Of a DNA stretch of 40,132 bases, positions 25,832-35,840 are shown in pieces. The position numbers and the translations under genes were made by a program. The notes below the pieces were generated by a model. The model saw nothing but the letters and a program-made list of their open reading frames with translations. It had not been told where the DNA came from and ran no database searches. Source of the stretch: a virus; the IMG/VR virus record IMGVR_UViG_3300009285_000594, positions 1-40,132 of that record, one strand, 5' to 3'. The stretch's first letter is position 1; every line of letters begins with the position of its first letter.

Positions 25832-27937
25832 TTATATCTCCAAATTTAATTCTGATGGGGTGTTTGGAACCGTTAAAGAATTTGTTCCCGTATCCCGATT
25901 ATAAATTGTACTAAATAAATCTTCAAACAATTTTAATTTTCCAGCCACAACTTCAGCAGGATCAAATGGTTGTGGTAATTTTCCTTCATAGAATGAATGT
26001 TCTGTATTTGAGATAGCAGCTCCAGTTCTAAGACGTTGTAAAACATCTTTTATTTCGTCTGCATATGTTTGATATTGTTTACCTTCTGATGATTTTAAGA
26101 AATATATCGGATTTAATTTCTCATATAATAAATCAGGGTTTTTATTATATAATTCTTTGAGACTAGATAACGCTGACAATCCCGATTTTGAGTTAGCTGC
26201 ATTTACTGAAAGAGGCTTTTCTTCTTTTTGTTCTAATGATCCATACATAATTTCATAGATATCTTTTAATTGACTAGCATATTTAGGTTGAGCTGCCATT
26301 GCCTGAATAAGACCTAGTTTTTGTGGGGTAAGTTGTGGTGTAGTTCCAAATTGTTCTGTACTAGGCGGTACTAACCCAGAAATTAAATCATAAACCTGTT
26401 GATTAGGATCAACTGTCTCTGTTTGCAATTCAGGCTCTTTAAGAGCTTCTATAGCTCCAACACGAGGAGCTACATAGCTAGGGACTCCTTGTAGCTTTGA
26501 GCCTACTTTACCAGTAACATTACCAATAGCTCCCGCTGCTTTATCAGCAAAAGTTAAAGCTGGAATTTCAGGTACCATTACATTAGGAGTTGTTGTTTTT
26601 ACTGGAGCTCCTGCTTTTTTAAGCATACTTTCACCTATTTTTTGACGAGTAGCTGCAACAGGTTTTTCAAAATTAGCTCTAGCTCCTATTGACGATAACC
26701 ATAAATTAGCCCCTTTAGCCTTCATTACATCTGGAGCCCATTCATTTAAAAGACTAAGATTATCAAGATATTGACCAGCACCAGCTACTTGATCCCTCAA
26801 TTCACCATTAAAAGTATCTCTTAATGTTTTAATAATTTGTTCGCTATCTAAAATATCTCTAGCTTTGTCTAACTTGTTATAAACACCACCTAATTTACTA
26901 TTAAGCTGATGATTTAAAAATGAAAGAGTTTTAGTATCTGGATTTTTAGTTAAAACATCATCTAAATAATAACTTCCTTCTGCTAAGGTATCTAAAACTG
27001 AAGCGGTTTTGCTAGTTTTAAGATAACTAGGAATAGAAGATAACCATTTCTCTTTAATTTTAGTAGGATCAACTATGGTAGGATTATTATCTACTAAATC
27101 AATATATTCTTTTAATAGTTTTTCATAAGTTTTACCATACCCTTCTTTACTAACTTTTTCTCCTGCACCCGTAATAATCTTAGATATATCTATTTCTGCC
27201 TGTTTTTTTAATTGAAATCCATTAGATCTTTTAGGAGTTTCAAGATGTAAATTTTTTCCCATCATAGAATAAGCTTTATCATCAGCCTGTCCTGCTGTTG
27301 CTTGAGTAATAGCTTTACTTCCACCTTTTCCCAGTATGTTAGAGATACCTTGAATTACTCCCCCTGTTGCTGCACCCCCGATTGCTCCCACTCCAGCAGA
27401 CTCAATACTTCTAACTAAATCAGGTGATTTCTCGGTACCAAATCCAAACAAACCTCCCGACAAAGCACCTCTACCTGCTGCTGTTAAAACCTTACCTCCA
27501 GCAGTTGTAGCTGCCCCTCCTCCTCCTGGTACTGCATAGCTAAGCACTCCTGCTGCGTTTTTACCCGCTTGTAGCATACCACGACCTATTCTGTTAATAT
27601 CGCTAGTTTCACCTTCCTGACGAGCAAAAGGTTGCATCTCTGCTTCAGTATTAAATGGTGATTTATATAATTCTCCACGAGATTCAGCTCCAGATAGTTT
27701 ATAACCTAATCCATACCCAGCTTCACCTACTAATTTAGCTGTCTTTACAAATGGAGAAATAGCTGTCTGTACTAGACTGCGTAACCAGTTAGGTTTCTCT
27801 GGTGTAGGAGTATTAATTGTTGGAGCAGATTGCTGTTCTGAAGCCATCATTTCCATTAGTTTACGTTGAGTATAGTCATCAGGAATACCAGCTTGTTTAG
27901 CAAGACTGATTATTTGTTGGGTTTTTTGAGCATCCAT
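25832..27937 (-). CDS. Large internal virion protein (DNA-ejection candidate)
   Basis: A 701-residue protein. Residues about 48-200 contain several short Gly/Ala-rich amphipathic or hydrophobic stretches (SLVQTAISPFVKTAKLVGEA, GGAATTAGGKVLTAAGRGAL, GVGAIGGAATGGVIQGISNI) that could cross a membrane. A long helical region follows (about 225-450), then a Pro/Gln-rich linker and a helical C-terminus. The arrangement resembles podovirus internal virion proteins ejected into the host envelope. There is no lytic transglycosylase motif. Position next to another coiled-coil virion protein and lack of a tape measure support this. Confidence 0.65.
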   Translation of the reverse strand: MDAQKTQQIISLAKQAGIPDDYTQRKLMEMMASEQQSAPTINTPTPEKPNWLRSLVQTAISPFVKTAKLVGEAGYGLGYKLSGAESRGELYKSPFNTEAEMQPFARQEGETSDINRIGRGMLQAGKNAAGVLSYAVPGGGGAATTAGGKVLTAAGRGALSGGLFGFGTEKSPDLVRSIESAGVGAIGGAATGGVIQGISNILGKGGSKAITQATAGQADDKAYSMMGKNLHLETPKRSNGFQLKKQAEIDISKIITGAGEKVSKEGYGKTYEKLLKEYIDLVDNNPTIVDPTKIKEKWLSSIPSYLKTSKTASVLDTLAEGSYYLDDVLTKNPDTKTLSFLNHQLNSKLGGVYNKLDKARDILDSEQIIKTLRDTFNGELRDQVAGAGQYLDNLSLLNEWAPDVMKAKGANLWLSSIGARANFEKPVAATRQKIGESMLKKAGAPVKTTTPNVMVPEIPALTFADKAAGAIGNVTGKVGSKLQGVPSYVAPRVGAIEALKEPELQTETVDPNQQVYDLISGLVPPSTEQFGTTPQLTPQKLGLIQAMAAQPKYASQLKDIYEIMYGSLEQKEEKPLSVNAANSKSGLSALSSLKELYNKNPDLLYEKLNPIYFLKSSEGKQYQTYADEIKDVLQRLRTGAAISNTEHSFYEGKLPQPFDPAEVVAGKLKLFEDLFSTIYNRDTGTNSLTVPNTPSELNLEI

Positions 27938-27960
27938 AGTTGATCCTTAGTTATTTATAA

Positions 27961-29397
27961 TCATTTACCGAAATTTAATAAATCTAATGGACTTTTACTT
28001 AAATTAGATATAAAGGTTGAGGTATTTGAAGTTGGTGTAGTAGTTACATTTAATGGTGTATTCCCTGTTAAATTATTCTTAGATGTAAAATTACTAATAG
28101 TTGTAGGTGAAAGAGCAGGTTGAGGAGTATATGGAGTAGTATTTTGTCCTGTTGTTTGTTGATTAGTTGTAGTTAAACCAGCTAAAACTCTAGCCCAAGC
28201 ATCATCATAATTAGCAGTAGGTTGTGTAGTTTGACCATAATCACCCAAATTTAAGGTAATACCTTCTCCACCACTACCAGTACTATACTTCGCACTTTCT
28301 TTTATTTTCTCTAAATCAGCCGCAAGGTTGCTTTGAATTAAAGATTTCTCCATTCCAAACTGTTGCTCATTAAGTCCTAGCTGTTTATCATAGGCACGTT
28401 TTTCTGCTGCCAAAGTATTAGCTAAATTATATTCATCAGTAGATAGTTGACGACCTGCATTTATTTTATCCTGTAACATTGCTAATCTCATTTCTTTGTC
28501 TGAAGTGAACCCAGTCATTTCACGAGCAGCCCTTTGAGCAAAAGCAGATATTTGACCTCTAAGCGGTTCTAACATCTTATTCTGTTGAGTTGCCAACATA
28601 TTTAATTGATTTTGAAGATTACCACTAGCTGTTGATAGTTGATCTGAAGCTACCCCCTGACCACTAACTAAACGAGCTAGAGAGTTACGAAGAGAATCAC
28701 CTTCAGCTGCTATCTGTCGTCTACGTTGAGCATCAGTTACCATAAATCCTTTATCACGAGAGGTAACATCCTCATCAAGTCGATCTAATAAATCAGAGGT
28801 ATTAAAAGCTTGTTCTCTAACCTCTTGTAACTGTCTTTGTAATTCAGGGATTTTCTCTTCTTGAGATATTCTTTTATAAGCATCAGGTAGACCTTCTTGA
28901 GCCTTTAATTCATTTTGTAATTGCTTATATAAACCTGCTTCTTCATTCTTTAATCTAGTCAATAATGCTTGGGTATTAGCTTGTTCTGTTTTGACAGTAG
29001 TTGCCTTCTCTTTTTCAATATTCTTTTCTTGGTTATATCTATTTGCCAAAGCCTCTTCTACTGTAGGGATTTTCTTAGTAGTAGGAGTTGGATTAGATTT
29101 TGCTACAGTTTTAGCTACAGGTTTAGCTGTTGTCTTAGCTGTGGGTTTAGCAACATATTTAGCATTTAGAGAACTTTCTAACGCTTTATTACGAGAAAAA
29201 ATACCACTATTACTGGGTCTTGGTACTGATTGAGATTCCTTATTCATCATCGAAAGAATTTGCCTCTCCGTGTAACCCCTCTTAGCTAAAGTTAAAAAAT
29301 CATTACCTTTTCCTGGAATAAATTTATTAGGTTCTCTTCCCAAAATACTTCTTGCCATTGCATATACTTGTGCATCAGATACAGTTTGTTTTGCCAT
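27961..29397 (-). CDS. Internal virion/ejection-type coiled-coil protein
   Basis: A 478-residue protein. Its first 60 residues (AQVYAMARSILGREPNKFIP and DFLTLAKRGYTERQILSMMN) resemble a short helical module that also opens the neighbouring 701-residue protein (GIPDDYTQRKLMEMM). Residues about 75-105 are Ala/Lys/Thr/Pro-rich (KPTAKTTAKPVAKTVAKSNP), then a long Gln-rich helical and coiled-coil region (130-350), then a Thr/Asn/Pro-rich C-terminus. It is probably an internal core or ejection protein working with its neighbour. No enzyme motif is seen. Confidence 0.6.
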   Translation of the reverse strand: MAKQTVSDAQVYAMARSILGREPNKFIPGKGNDFLTLAKRGYTERQILSMMNKESQSVPRPSNSGIFSRNKALESSLNAKYVAKPTAKTTAKPVAKTVAKSNPTPTTKKIPTVEEALANRYNQEKNIEKEKATTVKTEQANTQALLTRLKNEEAGLYKQLQNELKAQEGLPDAYKRISQEEKIPELQRQLQEVREQAFNTSDLLDRLDEDVTSRDKGFMVTDAQRRRQIAAEGDSLRNSLARLVSGQGVASDQLSTASGNLQNQLNMLATQQNKMLEPLRGQISAFAQRAAREMTGFTSDKEMRLAMLQDKINAGRQLSTDEYNLANTLAAEKRAYDKQLGLNEQQFGMEKSLIQSNLAADLEKIKESAKYSTGSGGEGITLNLGDYGQTTQPTANYDDAWARVLAGLTTTNQQTTGQNTTPYTPQPALSPTTISNFTSKNNLTGNTPLNVTTTPTSNTSTFISNLSKSPLDLLNFGK

Positions 29398-29420
29398 AGT
29401 TATCTCCTAAATATATTTAC

Positions 29421-29449
29421 AAAAAAAGCAGTTCCATATTAGAACTGCT
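29421..29449 (-). terminator. Terminator between fibre and internal-protein genes
   Basis: Read leftward: AGCAGTTC, a 7-base loop, GAACTGCT, then TTTTTT. A perfect 8-bp stem. The internal-protein and lysis genes to the left need read-through or their own promoter. Confidence 0.8.
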
Positions 29450-29493
29450 CGAGTTGCTAATATGATTATAAATCTAAACTATTTATTTTTCAA

Positions 29494-32400
29494 TTACTTG
29501 CTTTCTAATTTATTTAATCTTTCATTTATTTCCTTAAAAGCCCCGATCATAATTGAGAACATTGAAGTCATCTCTATTCCGTCCGCCCCCTCTATGGGTT
29601 CGTCTTTTTTGTTTCGTTTTATTAACTTACCCTTCTTATCAGCTTTTTTATACGAAACCACAGGGAATGATTTATAGTCTAGCATTGGTTTACCGTAAAT
29701 TGTTTTCTTCTCATCATCCCTTACTTTGATCATTGATAAGGCGGTAAGATCAGAATAGGTTTTACCGTCTGGCATTTCTACACCCTCGTCAAAGAAGCCG
29801 AGACAGCCCCTATCCGTCAATGTTTTATAAGATACATCAGCAAAATAATTTGCCGCAGTTCCTAAATTAGTAGCTCCAGCGTCATCAGGATATATATCAT
29901 TACCAACCGCTTGTAAAATCATATCACCAGTAGCATAGACTGTTCCATTAGTCCCATTATGGGATAATGATACACGCGAATTATTATCATCGTCAAAAAC
30001 ATCAAAACGATTATATCTTCCATTATGACCTAAGATTTGAGTAACCGCCATCGAAGTAAGAGAGATTGTCTTAAACATCTCGTCACCATTAACGTCTTGT
30101 AATGACCATGTTTGGTTAGGAGAAGCGTCCGATCCAGTGTTTCCGTCTGCACCAGTTTTTAGTACAAAATTTCCTGAACTACCAAGTAAAATTGGATTAG
30201 TGTCATCATGGTATAGCTGTACATATTTATCATTACCTGCTGACATAATACCTAGCTTAGTTCCATTCCTTAAAGAGATATCTAAACCAGCAGGCTCTAT
30301 ATATAGATCTCCACTACAAGTTATTTGACCATTAGTATCATCATGGGAAATAGTAACATTTTTATCATCTCCAGCCGAGTTAATTATTAAACTAGCTCCA
30401 TTCTTAATTGTTGTACTTTGTAATAATCTTATTCCTGTAGTTGCCCCTATGTCTAAATATCCATCTGCTAGCGAATCAATATATTCATTACCATCGGTTT
30501 GAGTAAAAGCTACTTTATCACCAAATAAAGCCCCACCAGTCGGGGAAACATAAGCTAATACATCCGCACTACTATTTTGCCATTCAGTGAGGTTGGCAGT
30601 TTGAGTAGAATGTCCTTGTATAGTAAGTTGGATTATGTCATTAACCCCATCTATTACTTGATTACCTGTTAGAGTAATATTTTTGTTATCAAATTCACCC
30701 TGAATTAGAGGAATATAGCCTATAGAATTAGAGTTTGCTATTATCAATTTATTAGAATCAGAATCAGCATTAGTCTCAGCTCTATATCCAATACATACAT
30801 TATATGAACCAGTTGTAGTATTTCCACCCGCACTATCTCCAATAAATACATTACCTTCTCCAGTTGTAATAGATATTCCTGAAGAATATCCATATAATAC
30901 ATTATAAGAACCACCCTCTATTGATTGTCCACTACCACCACCAAAAGCAATATTATATCTCCCAGAACTATAAAGCAAAGCATCTAATACATTTGTCCCA
31001 ATTCCTAAATTAGTATCTGAAAAAAAAGAAGTTCTAGTTGTTTTAAATATTAGAGAACCACTTGTCATATTTTCCTTATAATCAGAAAGTACTGTACCCA
31101 AAGCTGTATCAGAAATATTATCAGTATATGTTGTTGTGGTATTATCATTTATAGAACCTAGATAAAAATATCCAACACCACTTGCAGGAGTTCTATATAT
31201 ATTCCTGCTAGTAACAGCATTAGAACTGCTAGTTGGAATATTACTTAAACTTACTTGTTGATGAGTACCATCAGTTATTACAGTATTTGAACCTATCCCC
31301 AAATTGGTTTCACCATGACTTGAAATATAAGTAATCTTGTATATACGTGTACCTGCTTCAACATTTCCTGCTGCTGTTATTAAAGCAGCGGTTGCAGCAC
31401 CAGCGGAACTCACCACACTAAAATATAAATCTCCACCTTCTTTTAATAAAATATTTCCCCCATTATTTATGGTAATTGCATTTGCTGCTGAGGTAACTAT
31501 CCTTAAATTATTAGTTGGATCAACTGAAATATAGTTAGAACTATCTCCCACCGCAAAACCGTAAATATCAGTAACATAGTCTAAATATCCGTTTAAATTT
31601 CCTACTCTTAGTCTAGTTGTTAATGTATCCCAAGGAACACCAGCATGAGTAAAAACTGACATATATGGAGCATTAGTTTCAGAAGAAGTTAGATAGATTC
31701 CTCCTTCACCAGATGCACCAAAATTAACAACTGTTGCTCCTTTTTTCCAAGTAGGATTAGCATCAGCTCCATATTGAGCATCTTTATCACGGGTAACTGT
31801 ATAGGTTGGAGCTGAAGCAATATCTGTAACCTCGAACCATTCAGAATCCACTCCGTCTTTAATTTGTAAGAAATCACCCACCGCAAATGTTTCACTTCCA
31901 GAAATAGTTAAAGTTGAGCTATCTGCTGCTGTCATATCAGTATCAAGAACATCTGAAGGTCTTACTAAGAGATTTCCTCCAACCGCAGAAACAACATCTT
32001 TTTGAAAGACTGCTGATCTAATAACTCCTCTAACCGCCATATTACCAGCTTCGATCAAATCAGAATCAATGTTAAATCCTGATCCAGCTACACCAGTAAC
32101 ATAATTAGAACTTCTTATTCGCTGATTATCACCATCGATTGTAATATAGTTTCCTGAAGTTGCTCCCAAACGAATTGATGCTGTTGTTTTGTTTATTAAA
32201 ACTTCAGCGTTAGCTTCAGTAGCATCAGTTGATATCCCATTAGTAGTTATAATCCATCCACCTATAGTTCCCGAAGTAGCCGTAATTGCACCAGAGATAG
32301 TTGCAGAAGTAGCCGTTAAAGCTCCAGCCTGTGTTACTCTAAACGGGGCTGATCCTGGAGTTGCTGAACCAGCATAAAAAGCAGGATTAATACCCGCACT

Positions 32401-32814
32401 ATCTATGCCAGTTGTTGTTGCACCAGTACCAGAAACTAAAGAAGTCGCTCCAATTGTCCAACCACCTATTGTTCCAGTTGTTGCTGTAATAGAACCAGTT
32501 ATTGTTGCTGAACTAGCTACCAAATTACCACTTTCATCAACCCTAAAAGGAGCACTAGAAGCTGTAGCATTACCAGCCCAAAATCTCCAATCCACTCCTG
32601 TTGTTACCTCTGAACTTAATCCTACTGCTCCACTAGACGAGGTTAAAGAAGTTTCTCTTAATCTCCAACCCCCAATAGCATATTCTCCTATTGCTGGAGT
32701 ATTAACTGATTGAGCAACAAGCATATTTCCATCAATCCTTCTATCTTCTTGTTGAGTTACCAATTCTTCCTTATCTGGTATTTCGGGGAAACTTTCTTCT
32801 TTAATAGTAGGCAT
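29494..32814 (-). CDS. Tail fibre/spike protein 1
   Basis: A 1106-residue protein. Residues about 50-190 hold repeated beta modules around GTIGGWTIGATSLVSGTG, SAPFRVTQAGALTATSATIS and GAITATSGTIGGW. The middle includes an NTTTGSYNVCIGYRAETNAD type of segment (fibre-like hexapeptide loops) and the module QGHSTQTANLTEWQ...TQTDGNEYIDSLADGYLDIG, which also occurs in fibre 2. The last 110 residues contain DGVEMPDG-like loops, a Lys-rich stretch and a trimerising coiled coil (FKEINERLNKLESK). It probably binds host receptors. It overlaps the nozzle gene by one base. Confidence 0.85.
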   Translation of the reverse strand: MPTIKEESFPEIPDKEELVTQQEDRRIDGNMLVAQSVNTPAIGEYAIGGWRLRETSLTSSSGAVGLSSEVTTGVDWRFWAGNATASSAPFRVDESGNLVASSATITGSITATTGTIGGWTIGATSLVSGTGATTTGIDSAGINPAFYAGSATPGSAPFRVTQAGALTATSATISGAITATSGTIGGWIITTNGISTDATEANAEVLINKTTASIRLGATSGNYITIDGDNQRIRSSNYVTGVAGSGFNIDSDLIEAGNMAVRGVIRSAVFQKDVVSAVGGNLLVRPSDVLDTDMTAADSSTLTISGSETFAVGDFLQIKDGVDSEWFEVTDIASAPTYTVTRDKDAQYGADANPTWKKGATVVNFGASGEGGIYLTSSETNAPYMSVFTHAGVPWDTLTTRLRVGNLNGYLDYVTDIYGFAVGDSSNYISVDPTNNLRIVTSAANAITINNGGNILLKEGGDLYFSVVSSAGAATAALITAAGNVEAGTRIYKITYISSHGETNLGIGSNTVITDGTHQQVSLSNIPTSSSNAVTSRNIYRTPASGVGYFYLGSINDNTTTTYTDNISDTALGTVLSDYKENMTSGSLIFKTTRTSFFSDTNLGIGTNVLDALLYSSGRYNIAFGGGSGQSIEGGSYNVLYGYSSGISITTGEGNVFIGDSAGGNTTTGSYNVCIGYRAETNADSDSNKLIIANSNSIGYIPLIQGEFDNKNITLTGNQVIDGVNDIIQLTIQGHSTQTANLTEWQNSSADVLAYVSPTGGALFGDKVAFTQTDGNEYIDSLADGYLDIGATTGIRLLQSTTIKNGASLIINSAGDDKNVTISHDDTNGQITCSGDLYIEPAGLDISLRNGTKLGIMSAGNDKYVQLYHDDTNPILLGSSGNFVLKTGADGNTGSDASPNQTWSLQDVNGDEMFKTISLTSMAVTQILGHNGRYNRFDVFDDDNNSRVSLSHNGTNGTVYATGDMILQAVGNDIYPDDAGATNLGTAANYFADVSYKTLTDRGCLGFFDEGVEMPDGKTYSDLTALSMIKVRDDEKKTIYGKPMLDYKSFPVVSYKKADKKGKLIKRNKKDEPIEGADGIEMTSMFSIMIGAFKEINERLNKLESK

Positions 32815-34259
32815 TAGTATTTTGCTTCCTCTAATAGATTATCATATAACAATGAAACTTCAGTAACAGTCGGAGAAGTAGAACCGCTTGTTGCTAAAAC
32901 TACCTCAAATTGAAATTCCCTAAATCTAGCCGCACTAGCCTTAATTGGCAATCTAGTTTCAGTACTACCAACTGTGGAGTTTGCTGTATCAGTAGTGTAA
33001 CTAGAAGCACGATTTGTTTTATAACCTAATTGAATACTCTCTCCACTAACAAGAGGTAAATGGTTTACCTTTATTACCAAAGCTAGTTTATCACGACCCA
33101 CACTTCCATCGTCAAAGATTAAACTTTCCCATGTCCCAGTAGCAAAAGGACTTGCAGTTTGAATTATTCGATCTACTCCATAAGTAGTATTATCCTTCCA
33201 ACCGATATATAATTCATCTCCAAAACCTTGTACTGATCCTATCGAAATATTAGTAGCACTTGTATTCCCAGAAGAAATTGTATATCCAAAATTAAGAGCT
33301 TCTCCATATTTATCATTCTTAGTCCCATACTGATAAATACCCTGATAAATAGAAGCAGAATCAGTCGCTCCTGCTACTCCTATTAAAGTTAATCCCTTCC
33401 AATTAGTTATCGCTCCAGGATAAACATCAATATATTTAGTATTTGTAAGTTTCGGTATTTGAGCCACTTTTTGAAAAGGATTATAACCAAGATATAAATT
33501 ACCACTAGAACCATAAGTAGAGAGTAATCTATTTCTTGAATTTATCATCGCACTAACTGCCCCATCAGGAACTCTAATAAAAAAGTTAGCGTAAGTAGAA
33601 GTCCCATCCCAAAAAACTAAATAACCATCCTCGGTATCTGTAATTGCTGTTCCCCTCCAAGCTCCAATTACCAGATATTCATCCAAAACATCTAAAGTTC
33701 TAATATTAAATCCAGGTGGTAAAACTATGCGATCTGTATCCCAAACCGAACCATCCCACCAGCCTAGATAATTACCATGACCTACAGCAAAACCTGCTTG
33801 AAATGCTTTAATTGGAGCAAACTTAGTTGTAGAAGTATCATTTAATCCAGTTTGCCAATCATCATCAAAAGCAGGTGTTCCCGATAATGTTCCATATCTT
33901 CCTATTTGTGTATTTTGAGTATAATAGAGATAGTCGTTATAAATCTCAAATCCCTGACCATAAGAGTTGCTAGTTGTTTGTAAATCAGTCCATGTTCCAT
34001 TTGAAGCTCTTACATAAACATGACCAGCATTACCATAAAAATAAGTATTAGTACTATAAGGAGTTCCTGCTTTAATCCATTTTACTAGATCAACTACAGT
34101 AGTTCCCGAATTTTTAGTAGTTAAAGAATTAAGACTTAATTTAGAAGAATCAGAATAAATATCTAAGTTGTTAGAGAAATAGAAAGAACCTCTAGCTCCT
34201 TCTTTCTCAGATTCAGAGATTCCCCCATTAAAATATTTTTGTATTAAGAGTTTTTTCAT
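32814..34259 (-). CDS. Tail nozzle/beta-propeller-like structural protein
   Basis: A 481-residue protein starting MKKLLIQKYFNGGISESEKE, a basic N-terminus followed by repeated Trp/Gly/Tyr strands typical of beta-propeller tail-tip proteins: NTYFYGNAGHVYVRASNGTW, DYLYYTQNTQIGRYGTLSG, GNYLGWWDGSVWD and DEYLVIGAWRG. The C-terminus is a beta-sandwich (REFQFEVVLATSGSTSPTVT). It lies between the fibre gene and the neck gene, where podoviruses encode the tubular nozzle. The assignment is by pattern and position. Confidence 0.7.
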   Translation of the reverse strand: MKKLLIQKYFNGGISESEKEGARGSFYFSNNLDIYSDSSKLSLNSLTTKNSGTTVVDLVKWIKAGTPYSTNTYFYGNAGHVYVRASNGTWTDLQTTSNSYGQGFEIYNDYLYYTQNTQIGRYGTLSGTPAFDDDWQTGLNDTSTTKFAPIKAFQAGFAVGHGNYLGWWDGSVWDTDRIVLPPGFNIRTLDVLDEYLVIGAWRGTAITDTEDGYLVFWDGTSTYANFFIRVPDGAVSAMINSRNRLLSTYGSSGNLYLGYNPFQKVAQIPKLTNTKYIDVYPGAITNWKGLTLIGVAGATDSASIYQGIYQYGTKNDKYGEALNFGYTISSGNTSATNISIGSVQGFGDELYIGWKDNTTYGVDRIIQTASPFATGTWESLIFDDGSVGRDKLALVIKVNHLPLVSGESIQLGYKTNRASSYTTDTANSTVGSTETRLPIKASAARFREFQFEVVLATSGSTSPTVTEVSLLYDNLLEEAKY

Positions 34260-34260
34260 G

Positions 34261-35163
34261 TTATTCCGTTATAGAGGTCGGAAAATTATTAGGAGCCCAT
34301 TGTCCCCACTTAGAACCATACTTGTTCTTTCTAATAATAGACGATCTTGTTTTTCCCGCCCATCTATTTTTTCCATTTTTAAGTTCGTTAGTAAATAAAG
34401 ACCAATATTTGTTTTCCTGTGCCTGATCCTTTTTCATTCCAAAATAAGTAGCCAAAGCATACCAACAAGGCAATATTTGCATCTCTTCAGGTAAAATAAA
34501 TAGTTCGTGAATGGCTGTAGTTACTCCTGCCGTTGTAGTTCCTTCATAGTTTTTATCAACTTCAATACTGGTAGTACTCGTAAAAGTAACTATCTGATAC
34601 CAATATCCATCATTACCTTTGATATAACGACCTACCATTCCTGCTGTAAAAGTAGTCCCACTACCCGTTACAGTAGCATCACCATTAGTAAAAGTTACTG
34701 TTCCTGTTGTATAAGCATCATTAGACAAATCTTTATCCATTTTTTCATAAATAACTGTGATTGTATTATCAGCGGATACTGGCGTTGGATAAATACCAAG
34801 CTCTGATTTACCTACCCCATAATTCAATCTAACAAAATATACTTCAGGAATATCGCTAGTTTGAGAGTTTTGATGTAGATAATCCCATGTTTCTTGGCTT
34901 CCTTCTTCTTGCACAACATACACTATTCCACCTACAGTAATTGTAACTGACCTAATAAATATACAATCCATTGGTAAATCATACCAAGTAGTACTTGCCG
35001 CCGTAGTTAAAGTATTAGTTCTTTCAATCGCTGGTCTACCTAGTTCTGCTAAAACCAGTTTATAGCCAACATTCCCCATACGCTTAAAAAAGGTAAGGCT
35101 ATCAGAAGTGCTATCTGACGATAAATCCTGACAATTGGTCTGGAAGTCATTCCAAGTAATCAT
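34261..35163 (-). CDS. Head-to-tail adaptor/neck protein
   Basis: A 300-residue protein. The N-terminus MITWNDFQTNCQDLSSDSTS followed by FKRMGNVGYKLVLAEL is the helical start common to podovirus adaptors, and TTWYDLPMDCIFIRSVTITV is a beta segment after it. Residues about 145-215 insert a small beta domain (GTVTFTNGDATVTGSGTTFT, then GRYIKGNDGYWYQIVTF). The C-terminus returns to helices (FILPEEMQILPCWYALATYF) and a basic tail. It would sit below the portal. A terminator lies just upstream of its start. Confidence 0.75.
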   Translation of the reverse strand: MITWNDFQTNCQDLSSDSTSDSLTFFKRMGNVGYKLVLAELGRPAIERTNTLTTAASTTWYDLPMDCIFIRSVTITVGGIVYVVQEEGSQETWDYLHQNSQTSDIPEVYFVRLNYGVGKSELGIYPTPVSADNTITVIYEKMDKDLSNDAYTTGTVTFTNGDATVTGSGTTFTAGMVGRYIKGNDGYWYQIVTFTSTTSIEVDKNYEGTTTAGVTTAIHELFILPEEMQILPCWYALATYFGMKKDQAQENKYWSLFTNELKNGKNRWAGKTRSSIIRKNKYGSKWGQWAPNNFPTSITE

Positions 35164-35179
35164 TTTTTCTCCTTCTTAC

Positions 35180-35218
35180 AAAAAAAGTCCTAAAGATTTG
35201 CTCGAATCTCTAGGACTT
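35180..35218 (-). terminator. Terminator between the small coiled-coil gene and the adaptor gene
   Basis: Read leftward: AAGTCCTAGAGATT, loop CGAGCA, AATCTTTAGGACTT, then TTTTT. A 14-base stem with one mismatch. Confidence 0.85.
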
Positions 35219-35239
35219 CTATAATAATTATGCAATTGT

Positions 35240-35506
35240 TTACTTAATCGATAATTCTTTCTTAAATTGATTATACTGCTTATTGGTAATTTCTTCTACA
35301 CTTTTCTTCTTTATTTCTACCATATCCTTTAAGTCGTTTAAAATCTTAATCTGATCGTTTACTTTTAAATTAAGGAGAAACAATTCTTTTCTTAAAACTG
35401 AAATATTATCAGTTATTGATTTCTTCTGTTTTATCAACTCCGCTATCTCCTTGCCGAGAAGCATCACTGACTTTTTCATTTCCAGTTTCTTCTGATAAAT
35501 GTCCAT
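35240..35506 (-). CDS. Small coiled-coil protein, overlapping the previous gene
   Basis: Start at MDIYQKKLEMKKSVMLLGKE (AGGAGG, but only three bases before ATG). A TTG at 35437 with AAGGAG at nine bases is an alternative. The product is a Lys/Leu/Ile heptad helix (ELIKQKKSITDNISVLRKEL) to the end. It overlaps the end of the 35409-35831 gene by up to 98 bases in another frame, far more than any other pair here. The function is unknown; its position suggests a tail assembly accessory. Confidence 0.6.
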   Translation of the reverse strand: MDIYQKKLEMKKSVMLLGKEIAELIKQKKSITDNISVLRKELFLLNLKVNDQIKILNDLKDMVEIKKKSVEEITNKQYNQFKKELSIK

Positions 35507-35831
35507 CTTCCTCCTTAACACTTTTAGTGTTACCTTCTAAAAGATCATAAACCTGACCAACAATTAAAGTAGTAAAAGCCATTCCTAATAACTTTTTAAT
35601 CAAAGTTACTTCTTCTGCATTTAAACCAATTACACTATTCTGATTATTTTCAAGTCGTTGAGCTAATTTAAACCTTTTATATTTTTCAGCTCCATCAATT
35701 TTGTTATCTTCTGTCGTAAAATTAGCTAAAAGAGCCTGAATACAAACATCTTTTACTGTTAACGAAATATTAGAATCTTTTATTGGTTCACCTTTAATAT
35801 CAACTATTTTTACTGATAAATCGTATTTCAT
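35409..35831 (-). CDS. Unknown phage-type protein of 140 residues
   Basis: Residues 1-30 form a beta part (KYDLSVKIVDIKGEPIKDSN), then KDVCIQALLANF and EKYKRFKLAQRLENNQ, and LNAEEVTLIKKLLGMAFTTL with a final GQVYDLLEG. The order 'beta strand, AL helix, ek.kR..LA, L..eEv.liKk' is familiar from small uncharacterised phage proteins near tail genes. The last 30 residues are acidic and disordered and overlap the next gene. The function is unknown. Confidence 0.7.
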   Translation of the reverse strand: MKYDLSVKIVDIKGEPIKDSNISLTVKDVCIQALLANFTTEDNKIDGAEKYKRFKLAQRLENNQNSVIGLNAEEVTLIKKLLGMAFTTLIVGQVYDLLEGNTKSVKEEDGHLSEETGNEKVSDASRQGDSGVDKTEEINN

Positions 35832-35840
35832 ATTACTCCT

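Noticed and set aside
29494-29830. S74-type self-cleaving chaperone at the end of fibre 1
   Set aside because: The expected catalytic Ser-x-x-Arg-x-Lys block is not visible; only a Lys-rich segment and coiled coil remain.
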